A DNA stretch of 18,024 nucleotides from Deltaproteobacteria bacterium. Its GTDB lineage: Bacteria > Desulfobacterota > Syntrophobacteria > BM002. The stretch is from NCBI GenBank assembly GCA_020350905.1, contig CP070843.1, forward strand, positions 471,685 to 489,708. Direction: 5' to 3'. Both the position numbers and the translations under genes were made by a program. Below, one piece after another: positions 1 through 7,154 of this stretch (the stretch's first letter is position 1; every line of letters begins with the position of its first letter). The notes under the pieces are model-generated. The model made no database searches, was not told the origin of the DNA, and saw nothing but the letters and a program-made list of their open reading frames with translations.

Positions 1-2
1 TC

Positions 3-1964
3 GGGTCTTTGAGCTACGGGAAGGCAAGAAACCTTGCTATCACAGGGGGCATAGTTCTGGTCGCATCATGGTTTCTGGCCTTTACCATCGTATTCTTATT
101 ACCCCTTGCTTTTCCCTCCATTGAAGCCGGCTCTTTTTACAGCCCCAGCCTGGTTGAAGTCGCTGAGGTGGACTTTATCGACCTTTACATTCCAATCAAC
201 CCGTTTAGCTCCCTGGCTCGTACAGTGGTACCCGCAGCAGCGGTGTTTAGCATCGCCTTTGGTGTTGCGCTTATCGGGGTGGAAAACAAGCAGAGCCTGC
301 TGGACATTTTGGCTGCCACATCAAAGACTCTCACTCGTATTGCGATGATGGTGGTAAAGGTCACACCTATTGGTGTTTTCGGCATCGCCGCGAATGCTGC
401 CGGCACTATGACCATCGAGGAATTCGGTCGGCTGCAAACCTATATCATACCCTTTATCGCTGCGACCCTTTTACTGACTTTTTGGGTTCTTCCGGCACTG
501 ACCGCAGCCCTCACACCTTTTAGCTACCGTGAAATCCTCAAATCTGCCAGTGATGCCCTGACCACCGGCTTCGTAACAGGAAATCTGTTCATTACGCTGC
601 CAATGCTGGTGGAAAGCGCCAAAGAGCTTTTTGAGAATCGTCAGATAAAAAGTGATGATACGGATAACTATGTTGAGGTGCTGGTTCCTACATCCTTCAA
701 TTTTCCCAACGTCGGTAAGTTGCTGACACTGCTCTTTGTCCTCTTTGCCGGCTGGTTTGTCGGCAAGGGTATTGCTCTTACAGCCTATCCAGGATTCGCA
801 GTGCTAGGATTGTTTACGTTGTTTGGTGGTGTGGATTTAGCACTACCTTTCCTGTTGGACCAAATGCAGATTCCTTCAGACCTGTATCAGCTCTATGTTG
901 TTACGGGAGTCGCCAACAGCTGGTTTGCGACACTTCTTGCAGTCATGAACCTGTTTGCATTCACGTTGGTGGCTGCATGCGTAGCAACTGGTGCAATGAG
1001 AATCAATTGGTCACGCATTTTTAGGTTTGCAATAATTTCGTTGGGGATTTTTGCCGTTGTCATCCTGGGAACGCGTTTCCTGCTGTCTCAGATGGTAAGC
1101 AAAGAAGACATTCAGCGGCGTACCCTGATGCAATCGGAGATAAAAGATACACAGAAGGCGGACATCAAAAAGACAGGCTCAAGAATGGCGGGAACTCAAA
1201 AAAGCTATCTTAAATCGATTATCAAGCGCGGCAGGCTGCGAGTAGGCTACAACCCTGAAAACCTGCCCTTCTCTTATCATAACGACAACGGCGATCTGGT
1301 TGGTTTCGACGTGGAGCTTATGAATGAACTGGCCCGGGAGCTGGAGGTAGAGCTGGAGTTTATCCAATGGAAATACGAAACCCTATTCAAAGAACTCGAG
1401 CAGAACAAATTTGATGTTGCTATAGGAGGAATGATTGTCAATCCGGAGCGCCTCACAAAGGCAAATTTTTCCGAGCCTTACATGAATATGACAGCAGCAG
1501 TAGTTGTAGAGGATTACCGACGCCATGAGTTTAAGAGCTGGCGTTTGATAGACGAAAAACTCAATATTCGCCTGGGTGTGGTAGGGGAAAAACGGGCGGA
1601 AAATCTCAAGCGCGTCTTGCCGAATACCGATGTAGCTCTCTTGGAAACTTATCGCGAATTTTTCACAGACAACCCAAAAGGGGTTGACGCACTCGTCATT
1701 AGTGCGGAGGCGGGTTCAGCCTGGACAATCATTTACCCTTCCTACTCAGTCGTTGTGCCGGAGCCTCACATAAAGGCCCATGCTGGTTTGATCATGCCGT
1801 TGGGTGATTCGGATTTTGGAAACTTTGTTGACGACTGGCTGAAACTAAAGAAAACCAGCGGATACATCGACAAGCTTTATGACAAGTGGATATTGGGCAA
1901 AAGTGAGGAGCAGAAAAAGCTGCGCTGGTCGATTGGGCGCGATGTGTTTGGCTTGTGGAAATAA
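3..1964 (+). CDS. Cation:dicarboxylate symporter (SDF)-like membrane protein fused to a periplasmic solute-binding domain, 5' partial
   Basis: The frame is open to the left edge, so the N-terminus is missing; the TTG at 9 need not be the start. Residues 1-335 (counted from position 9) are hydrophobic and follow the second half of the SDF/glutamate-symporter fold: a TVVPAAAVFSIAFGVALIGV helix, then KVTPIGVFGIAA, an HP1-like TTGFVTGNLFITLPML, and late helices. One more hydrophobic stretch (about 338-362) precedes a soluble domain (about 395-635) typical of SBP_bac_3 amino-acid-binding proteins: GRLRVGYNPENLPFSYHN, GFDVELMNELARELEVE, FDVAIGGMIVNPERL. The extra helix would place this domain outside the inner membrane (inference). 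The canonical NMDGT motif of SDF transporters is absent; the matching region reads SFNFPNVGK. Likely role is uptake or sensing of organic acids or amino acids; the substrate is unknown. Confidence 0.82.
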   Translation, partial: GSLSYGKARNLAITGGIVLVASWFLAFTIVFLLPLAFPSIEAGSFYSPSLVEVAEVDFIDLYIPINPFSSLARTVVPAAAVFSIAFGVALIGVENKQSLLDILAATSKTLTRIAMMVVKVTPIGVFGIAANAAGTMTIEEFGRLQTYIIPFIAATLLLTFWVLPALTAALTPFSYREILKSASDALTTGFVTGNLFITLPMLVESAKELFENRQIKSDDTDNYVEVLVPTSFNFPNVGKLLTLLFVLFAGWFVGKGIALTAYPGFAVLGLFTLFGGVDLALPFLLDQMQIPSDLYQLYVVTGVANSWFATLLAVMNLFAFTLVAACVATGAMRINWSRIFRFAIISLGIFAVVILGTRFLLSQMVSKEDIQRRTLMQSEIKDTQKADIKKTGSRMAGTQKSYLKSIIKRGRLRVGYNPENLPFSYHNDNGDLVGFDVELMNELARELEVELEFIQWKYETLFKELEQNKFDVAIGGMIVNPERLTKANFSEPYMNMTAAVVVEDYRRHEFKSWRLIDEKLNIRLGVVGEKRAENLKRVLPNTDVALLETYREFFTDNPKGVDALVISAEAGSAWTIIYPSYSVVVPEPHIKAHAGLIMPLGDSDFGNFVDDWLKLKKTSGYIDKLYDKWILGKSEEQKKLRWSIGRDVFGLWK

Positions 1965-2135
1965 ACTGCCGGCAAATCGAGTGAAAGAACAATCTTGAGA
2001 CAGTTTAGGTGGGCTAAAATGGGGAGAAAGCAAACTGTGGATTCCATCCCTTAATCTAAACTTTGCTGGATTCTATACTGGTACAATATCTTGACACTTG
2101 GCAAGGCAGGGACACCGGAGGAAGCGAAACGCTCC

Positions 2136-2738
2136 TCACACCTTCCTCTCCTGACCCTGGAGCAGGTTGCGTATGTTACTCCGATGTCGAAATGCAACGC
2201 AAAGGGCGAAAACTGAACTCAGGCCAACATAGAGGGAATGGTATCCGGTAGCCGCCGCCCAAACTGGTAGGGTTAGAAGGGCTGTGAGAGAACCAAGGGA
2301 AACGAATCGCCAGAGCAAGGTCACAACGAGAAAAATAACAAGGGCGGCCAAAGCTGCTTTGGGCATGAGGACGAGCGCGATGCCAAATGCTATGGCCACG
2401 CCCTTTCCGCCGCGAAAACGAAGAAAGAACGAGGCCAGGTGGCCGAAAAAAGCGGCCAAGGCCACCAGGGCAACTATGAGAGAGCCTCTCTCCGCTTCAC
2501 CAGACCACAGACTTAACGCAACTGTAACCGGAAGCGCTCCTTTGGCCATGTCGATGATGAGAACCAAAAGGCCCCACTTTAAACCAAGGGTGCGGGCAAC
2601 ATTGGTGGCACCGATGTTTTGGCTCCCAACAGTACGCACATCAATATCAGCCACCCAGCGACCAATCAAATAGCCGCTGGGCAGTGATCCTAACAGATAC
2701 GCAGCCAATACAAAGAGAGTAATGCTGAACCACTGCAT
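2136..2738 (-). CDS. plsY: Glycerol-3-phosphate acyltransferase PlsY
   Basis: Integral inner-membrane enzyme that transfers the acyl group of acyl-phosphate to glycerol-3-phosphate, the first step of phospholipid synthesis in the PlsX/PlsY pathway. The three family motifs are present in the 200-residue form: GSLPSGYLIGR (17-26), GSQNIGATNVAR (38-49) and FLRFRGGKGVA (105-115), among several hydrophobic helices. Length is normal. The open frame extends to a TTG at 2753, but the ATG at 2738 has GAGGGA (2746-2751) 7 nt upstream, so I choose that start. The stop codon lies inside a small GC-rich hairpin (2118-2137) with no T-run. A small doubtful ORF lies 27 bp upstream on the same strand. Confidence 0.95.
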   Translation of the reverse strand: MQWFSITLFVLAAYLLGSLPSGYLIGRWVADIDVRTVGSQNIGATNVARTLGLKWGLLVLIIDMAKGALPVTVALSLWSGEAERGSLIVALVALAAFFGHLASFFLRFRGGKGVAIAFGIALVLMPKAALAALVIFLVVTLLWRFVSLGSLTALLTLPVWAAATGYHSLYVGLSSVFALCVAFRHRSNIRNLLQGQERKV

Positions 2739-2745
2739 GCGATTT

Positions 2746-2751
2746 TCCCTC
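2746..2751 (-). promoter_or_regulatory. Ribosome binding site deciding the plsY start
   Basis: GAGGGA on the minus strand, 7 nt before the ATG at 2738. It overlaps the alternative TTG start at 2753, which argues against that longer form. Confidence 0.6.
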
Positions 2752-2765
2752 AAGGTTACATGCCA

Positions 2766-3002
2766 TCACAACTTACCGACAGCCTCCTCCACAAGGCAAG
2801 TGATTTTTTTGAAAAATCCCTCTCTTCGCACTGCACCCGAGCATGATTGATGCAAACCAAGGGCAGAAGCCTTGCTTTCAGACCGCGTCTCCTGAAACTG
2901 ATCGTTGTGGGTAACACTCGCTGACCCAACCGCAGTTTCTGGATGAATGAGAGCTTGCAGCGCCACGGCGAATTCCTGTTTTTTCTTGCTCTGGCTAGGC
3001 AT
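2766..3002 (-). CDS. Possible small hypothetical protein upstream of plsY
   Basis: A 78-codon minus-strand ORF whose stop is 27 bp before the plsY ATG. Codon choice looks plausible for a gene (many GCC, CTG, GTG, GAG codons), and the spacing would suit co-transcription. No motif, signal peptide or membrane helix is recognisable, and I see no Shine-Dalgarno sequence before its ATG. The protein is hydrophilic, with a KKIT-CLVEEAVGKL-like helical tail. It could equally be a chance ORF in the 375-bp spacer between plsY and the DUF3842 gene, which otherwise shows only an AT-rich hairpin near 2800 (GATTTTT, then AAAAATC). Confidence 0.3.
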   Translation of the reverse strand: MPSQSKKKQEFAVALQALIHPETAVGSASVTHNDQFQETRSESKASALGLHQSCSGAVRREGFFKKITCLVEEAVGKL

Positions 3003-3113
3003 AGTAGTATATCGTGCCTACTGTGAATCAGGGGATACCTGCAGACGACAGTACTTGCCGATTGCAAACTACAAAGTCGTGAGGACAGCCTCATCAATAC
3101 ATGAGTTGACGAT

Positions 3114-3542
3114 ATGAAAATTTGCGTTATCGATGGCATGGGCGGTGGCATTGGGAACGCCCTCATCAAGAAGATCAAAGCAGCCTTTCAAGAACAGGTG
3201 GAAATTATCGCCTTGGGAACCAATGCCATTGCAACGGCGCAAATGATGAAAGCCGGAGGGAATAGAGGTGCCAGTGGTGAGAATGCGATTGCTGTAACTG
3301 TCCCCAAAGTGGATGTCATCATAGGTTCCATATCAATAGTTCTCGCCAATGCGATGATGGGCGAACTGACCCCTGGTATGGCAGCAGCCGTGGCGAGCAG
3401 CCCCGCGCCCAAGATGCTTTTGCCGCTTACCCAGGAAGACGTGGAAGTGATAGGGGTCTCTGCTGAGCCGCTGCCTCACCTTGTGGATCACCTCGTGGAA
3501 AATAGGCTACGTCCGATGGTTGAGGCCTCCCTTCGAGAGTAA
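3114..3542 (+). CDS. DUF3842 family protein
   Basis: A 142-residue protein matching the DUF3842 family as I recognise it. It opens with a Rossmann-like beta-strand and glycine-rich loop (ICVIDGMGGGIGNALIKKI, residues 3-21), followed by IIALGTNAIATAQMMKAGGNRGASGENAI and a conserved DVIIGSISIVLANAMMGELTP segment (about 64-84). No catalytic residue is assigned to the family that I know of; the glycine loop suggests nucleotide or dinucleotide binding, which is inference. The ATG is preceded by only a weak ribosome-binding sequence. birA follows 60 bp downstream on the same strand, with a parS site between them. Confidence 0.85.
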   Translation: MKICVIDGMGGGIGNALIKKIKAAFQEQVEIIALGTNAIATAQMMKAGGNRGASGENAIAVTVPKVDVIIGSISIVLANAMMGELTPGMAAAVASSPAPKMLLPLTQEDVEVIGVSAEPLPHLVDHLVENRLRPMVEASLRE

Positions 3543-3582
3543 AGTACCATTTTAAGCCACACTGTACGCCGGGTTACGGTGT

Positions 3583-3598
3583 TGTTTCACGTGGAACA
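3583..3598. promoter_or_regulatory. parS centromere-like site (ParB/Spo0J binding)
   Basis: The 16-mer TGTTTCACGTGGAACA is an almost perfect palindrome around CACGTG and fits the widely conserved chromosomal parS consensus (TGTTnCACGTGnAACA). It sits in the spacer between the DUF3842 gene and birA, just before the birA ATG. Chromosomal parS sites usually cluster near the replication origin, so the window may be origin-proximal (inference). I found no second copy in the window. Confidence 0.85.
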
Positions 3599-3602
3599 TT
3601 CC

Positions 3603-4427
3603 ATGGAAACCAACAGTTCTCTCCCCTTAGAACAGGTCAGTAAAAGTCTAACCACACGGTGGCTGGGGAGGACCGTTCATTTCTACAAGGAAGTGGATTC
3701 AACCAATGTGACAGCAATGGATCTGGCGCAAAAAGATACGCCGGAAGGCACGGTTGTTTTGGCAGAAGAACAGTTGTATGGTCGTGGCCGAGGGGACCGC
3801 TTTTGGCATTCACCCGCTGGAGTGGGCATTTACTGTTCGATTGTCCTGCGGCCGGAATTATCGCCCGCCAAAACAATGCTTCTAACCCTGATGACGGCGG
3901 TGGCAATCGCAAAGGCTGTGGCTCTAGAAACGAATCTTTCACCTCGAATCAAATGGCCAAATGACATCCTCATCGATGACAAGAAGGTAGTGGGAATTCT
4001 TTTGGAAACTAAGGTGGGAGCAACTGGGGTGGAGCATGCGATAATTGGTTTTGGTATTAACGTTAATCACACCCCGGCTGATCTTCCCCAAGAGCTGTTG
4101 TTGGCTGCAAGTTCTCTCTTCATTGAGCTCGGCGAGCGGGTTGACCGGAGTAAATTGCTTATCAAGATCTTGGCGGAAGTTGAATATCTTTATGAGAGGC
4201 TCCTGCAAGGGGATTTGGCTATAATGCTTGAAGATTGGCGCCATTTTTCAGCCACATTGGGCCGGCACGTCCGCATATTGCAGCGGGGGGAGCTAACAGA
4301 GGGTGTTGCTGTCGATGTTACAGAAGAGGGAGCTTTGTTGGTACAAGTAGAGCAGGACTCTTTCATAACGGTTCATGCAGGAGACATCGAGCATCTGAGG
4401 ATTGTAGCTGATGATGCAGATAGGTGA
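3603..4427 (+). CDS. birA: Biotin--[acetyl-CoA-carboxylase] ligase
   Basis: Activates biotin to biotinyl-5'-AMP and attaches it to a lysine of biotin carboxyl carrier proteins. In the 274-residue form: substrate loop STN (33-35), the biotin/AMP loop GRGRGDRFW (60-68), KWPND (117-121), KVVGILLE with the active-site lysine (128), GFGINVN (149-155), and a C-terminal SH3-like domain ending in VHAGDIEHLRI. There is no N-terminal helix-turn-helix, so this is the catalytic-only class and should not act as a biotin-operon repressor. The frame is open back to a GTG at 3579, but codons 3579-3602 translate the parS site (LFHVEH), so I choose the ATG at 3603, which has GGAA close upstream. Confidence 0.95.
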   Translation: METNSSLPLEQVSKSLTTRWLGRTVHFYKEVDSTNVTAMDLAQKDTPEGTVVLAEEQLYGRGRGDRFWHSPAGVGIYCSIVLRPELSPAKTMLLTLMTAVAIAKAVALETNLSPRIKWPNDILIDDKKVVGILLETKVGATGVEHAIIGFGINVNHTPADLPQELLLAASSLFIELGERVDRSKLLIKILAEVEYLYERLLQGDLAIMLEDWRHFSATLGRHVRILQRGELTEGVAVDVTEEGALLVQVEQDSFITVHAGDIEHLRIVADDADR

Positions 4428-4518
4428 GCGGCTGGGTCAACTGATTGCCCTCGTGAGGCAAGAGGGTCAAACGGAAAGGTTCTCCAGGAAGGATGCGGGG
4501 TGATTAGAATCCTGAAAC

Positions 4519-4881
4519 CTACATACCCCCGGCTTTTTCCATGTCTTCCTGTTTTTTCTTACAAGAGATACAGTAAGTGGTAACCGGTCGAGCCTTCAGC
4601 CGTTCATTACCAATTTCGTCACCACACCCTTCACAGATGCCGAATTCTCCGGTATCAATTCGCTCTAAGGCGCTTCTTATTTTGGAAAGGAGTTTACGCT
4701 CACGATCACGGATGCGCAGCATGAAATTGCGGTCCGACTCCAGAGAGGCCCGGTCGGTGGGGTCGGGAAAGCTTTCATTTGTGGTGGTCATACCGGAGAC
4801 AGTCTTTTCCGCTTCGGCTAGTATCTCTTGAAACCTTTCTGTTAAGACTTCTCGGAAATAATCAAGTCTCTCCTTTTCCAT
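4519..4881 (-). CDS. DksA/TraR family zinc-finger transcription factor
   Basis: A 120-residue protein with the DksA layout: N-terminal coiled coil (about 1-80) and C-terminal C4 zinc finger with Cys83, Cys86, Cys104 and Cys107 (CEGCGDEIGNERL, then YCISCKKKQ). The coiled-coil tip carries D40-PT-D43-R-A45, matching the DxxDxA motif that reaches into the RNA polymerase secondary channel in E. coli DksA. It is somewhat shorter than E. coli DksA (151). Expected to modulate rRNA and stress promoters with ppGpp, by analogy. Start: ATG with AGGGGAG about 8 nt upstream. Convergent with birA, about 90 bp apart. Confidence 0.92.
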   Translation of the reverse strand: MEKERLDYFREVLTERFQEILAEAEKTVSGMTTTNESFPDPTDRASLESDRNFMLRIRDRERKLLSKIRSALERIDTGEFGICEGCGDEIGNERLKARPVTTYCISCKKKQEDMEKAGGM

Positions 4882-4966
4882 CCTCTAACTCCCCTATGCA
4901 GCTAGTAGAAGAGGGCCTTTTTAGCACAGGATTCCACTTATGTAAAGGATAAAACGCACGCAACGC

Positions 4967-5449
4967 TTAAAAGCTTTGATCTCGATAATGTCCGCTCCTA
5001 CCACCGCTCTTTTCTAGCAAACGTATATCATTAATCATCATACCCCGGTCATGCGACTTACACATGTCGTATATGGTCAATGCTGCTGTTGAAACCGCTA
5101 CTAAGGCCTCCATCTCAACGCCAGTTCGATCGGTGGCATTTACCTCGGCCTGGATGATGATTTCTGAGGCCTCGTTGTCCGGGGTGAAGTCTATGGTGAT
5201 GCTGGTCAGCTGCAAGGGATGACAGAGAGGTATCAGTTCACTGGTTCGTTTTGCAGCCATGATACCGCTCAGTCGAGCCACACCCAGGACGTCACCCTTC
5301 TGTACATCCCCCCCGACGACGAGTTGGAGAGTCTCCTGTTGCATGCGAATTCGTCCGCTGGCAACAGCTCGGCGGTCAGTAACGGGCTTTGGACCCACAT
5401 CCACCATTCGTGCCTGACCAGATTCATCAAAATGAGTTAGCTCTGACAT
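4967..5449 (-). CDS. moaC: Cyclic pyranopterin monophosphate synthase MoaC
   Basis: Molybdenum-cofactor synthesis: converts the 3',8-cyclo-GTP product of MoaA into cyclic pyranopterin monophosphate. The 160-residue form has the signature blocks KGDVLGVARLSGIMAAKRT, SELIPLCHPL, GVEMEALVAVSTAALTIYDM, CKSHDRGMMINDI and LLEKSGGRSG, which hold the conserved Lys, His, Glu and Asp active-site residues. Length is normal. The frame extends to 5476, but GAGAGGTG just before the ATG at 5449 supports the shorter start. No other moa/moe gene is in the window. The gene is 85 bp upstream of the dksA-like gene on the same strand. Confidence 0.96.
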   Translation of the reverse strand: MSELTHFDESGQARMVDVGPKPVTDRRAVASGRIRMQQETLQLVVGGDVQKGDVLGVARLSGIMAAKRTSELIPLCHPLQLTSITIDFTPDNEASEIIIQAEVNATDRTGVEMEALVAVSTAALTIYDMCKSHDRGMMINDIRLLEKSGGRSGHYRDQSF

Positions 5450-5492
5450 GGTCACCTCTCTAGTCGCAAACCTCATAGCGAGCGTCTCAAAA

Positions 5493-5603
5493 GAGGGAGT
5501 CAGTAGCCAGGAGTCAGAATGCAGGAGATAATAGAACTTTGTTAGGGAGTTATGGCTCCTAACTTCTGTCTCCTGATGATTTCCTCGTGCCTTGAGTCTT
5601 GTG
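5493..5603. repeat. Palindromic dispersed-type repeat between dnaJ-like and moaC genes
   Basis: The spacer has iterated degenerate units (GGAGTCAGTAG, CAGGAGTCAGAAT, GCAGGAGAT) on the left and their complement (CTTCTGTCTCCTGATG) on the right. In the middle is a compact hairpin at 5541-5563: GTTAGGGAG, loop TTATGG, CTCCTAAC, with one bulged G. The right flank adds near-repeats GTGCCTTGAG and GTGCCCTGAG. This is typical of short interspersed palindromes in environmental bacterial genomes; I cannot count genome copies from one window. Confidence 0.6.
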
Positions 5604-5619
5604 CCCTGAGCCGCTTAAG

Positions 5620-6390
5620 CTATGCGGTGTTCGATTTGATTTGAATATTCACATAAAGATCACCCGAGTCATGGTTGAGTTCTCCACCGTCTCCTTCGCG
5701 AGAGATTTTCAGGCGAGTGTTGTTTTGTATTCCGGCCGGAATATCTACCTGCAAATCCTTTTTGACCTCACGACGGCCCTGACCATTGCAAGAATCACAC
5801 GAGAGTGAACGGAGACTCCCTTTGCCATCGCACTTGGGGCATTCGCCTGTAGCGGTGAATATTTCTGAAATTGCAGTGTATTTGCCACTTCCACCGCACC
5901 ACGAACAGGTTTGTAACGTGGAGGTTGGTTTTACACCATTTCCTTGACACTGCGGACAGATTTCCATGATGTTAATCTGGATGCTTTTTCTGGCACCAAT
6001 AGTGGCCTCCTCACGGGAAAGCTCAAGTTGAAAGCAGAGGTCAGCTCCGCGTGATGGATGTCGCTGAGATTCGGTTCCGGCAACACCAAGGAAGTCAAAA
6101 AATTCAGAGGAAAAGGTTCTCAGGACGTCTTCGGTTCGCTTAAAACCTCGATAACCGCGTTCTTTGAGCCCCTTATGACCTTGGTGGTCATAAAGGCGAC
6201 GTCGTTCTTGATCACTCAAAACATGGTAAGCTTCGGCCACTAGTTTGAACATTTCCTCTGAAATTGGATCTCCCAGGTTGCGGTCAGGGTGATACTTGAG
6301 AGCGAGTTGTCGGAATCGTTTCTTGATATCCTCGTAAGAGGCATCCTCCTTTAGATCAAGAATTCCATAGTAGTCTCGACTGCTTGTCAT
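5620..6390 (-). CDS. DnaJ-like co-chaperone lacking the C-terminal half of the substrate-binding region
   Basis: A 256-residue Hsp40-type protein. The J domain (about 5-70) has YYGILDLKEDASYEDIKKRFR and HPD at 34-36, which stimulates Hsp70 (DnaK) ATPase. There is only a short Gly/Phe region (GYRGF). The zinc domain (145-204) has all four CxxCxGxG repeats: CPQCQGNG, CSWCGGSG, CPKCDGKG, CDSCNGQG. The protein stops just after GDLYVNIQIK, at the end of C-terminal domain I; a full DnaJ is about 370-380 residues, so C-terminal domain II and the dimerisation segment are missing. A repeat lies directly past the stop, which suggests truncation. I choose the ATG at 6390 over a GTG at 6423 because DYYGIL then falls at the usual distance from the start. 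Confidence 0.88.
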   Translation of the reverse strand: MTSSRDYYGILDLKEDASYEDIKKRFRQLALKYHPDRNLGDPISEEMFKLVAEAYHVLSDQERRRLYDHQGHKGLKERGYRGFKRTEDVLRTFSSEFFDFLGVAGTESQRHPSRGADLCFQLELSREEATIGARKSIQINIMEICPQCQGNGVKPTSTLQTCSWCGGSGKYTAISEIFTATGECPKCDGKGSLRSLSCDSCNGQGRREVKKDLQVDIPAGIQNNTRLKISREGDGGELNHDSGDLYVNIQIKSNTA

Positions 6391-6590
6391 AGCAGCACCG
6401 CCAGTGAAACCAACGAGGTTCACTTGAAGTCAGATAAAAGATCCTTTTTGATACGGAGAAAATTAATGATACTGTTTTCTATAATTGAATACAATGGCAG
6501 AATCCAATAGCCCTGCAGTAGATTCGCCCCTCAAAGGTGCGGGCAAAATTAATTCAACGCAAAGAATGGATAGAGAATGGAAGAGGTGCC

Positions 6591-6956
6591 ATGAACGGTA
6601 AAGGAGTGAGGAGGAATATTCTCGGCTTCATGTATGCTGAACGGCTAAAGTCAGCTCTGATTATTGCCGGTCACCTGTTGGATGTGTTGCCCGATCTAAA
6701 TGAGGATGAACGTCCGGGTGGCTTGAAAATGCTCGGCTCTTTTGTCAGGGGAGTTGGCAATGAAATAGGAATCGCCGCTCATGTCATGGGGGGGTCGGAC
6801 TGGGATGGTCTCAGTGGACAGCTCAACCTTATGGAGGGTTATGCTCGACTGGGACAATTGGAGGCCGCGCGGCAAGAATTGAGTCAGAGCCTGAGCCGTG
6901 TAACTACACTGGGTGCCAGTACCATGACTTCTCTTAAAGACGCCGGTTTACTTTAG
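6591..6956 (+). CDS. Hypothetical protein, mostly helical, about 121 residues
   Basis: I do not recognise a named family. From the ATG at 6591 the protein is 121 residues, with no signal peptide or clear membrane span and no cysteine motif. Predicted amphipathic helices include AERLKSALIIAGHLLDVLPDL, MLGSFVRGVGNEIGIAAHVM and MEGYARLGQLEAARQELSQSL; the last resembles a tetratricopeptide-like helix pair but is too short to call. The frame is open from 6537, but GGAAGAGGTG immediately before 6591 supports the later start. Divergent from the dnaJ-like gene; a TATAAT at 6480-6485 might be a -10 element, but I see no good -35. Confidence 0.7.
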   Translation: MNGKGVRRNILGFMYAERLKSALIIAGHLLDVLPDLNEDERPGGLKMLGSFVRGVGNEIGIAAHVMGGSDWDGLSGQLNLMEGYARLGQLEAARQELSQSLSRVTTLGASTMTSLKDAGLL

Positions 6957-7005
6957 TTCAGAAATAACAGAAGTGGTGAATTCCATAGCAACTGACTTGG
7001 GAAAA

Positions 7006-7111
7006 TTAGCCGCAGAGGCACGCAGACTCACACAGACTTCACAATTTCCCATAGAGTTAACCGAGAAAAGGTCATTTTGATGCGACTTTCTGCGTGTGTC
7101 TGCGGTTAACT
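7006..7111. repeat. Palindromic repeat (CCGCAGA...CACGCAGA type) between convergent genes
   Basis: The left arm (from 7006) begins ATTAGCCGCAGAGGCACGCA. The right arm (to 7111) has as reverse complement GTTAACCGCAGACACACGCA. The arms agree at most positions over about 23 bp, enclosing roughly 50 bp that includes a second GTTAACCGAG. It lies between the ends of the unknown gene (6956) and the dsbD-like gene (7155), so a transcript from either side would fold it. This is a recognisable class of dispersed palindromes in environmental genomes. Confidence 0.65.
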
Positions 7112-7154
7112 AATTGATGTCAGTTACTGGATGTGGCCTAAAGGTGGCTATTGT

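Noticed and set aside
2118..2137. GC-rich hairpin (GAGG-AGCG, loop AAA, CGCTCCTC) at the plsY stop as a terminator
   Set aside because: There is no T-run on either side, so it does not meet the form of an intrinsic terminator.
4411..4503. A 30-codon ORF (MMQIGERLGQLIALVRQEGQ...) overlapping the birA stop
   Set aside because: It is very short, has no clear ribosome binding site of its own beyond birA coding sequence, and has no recognisable motif.
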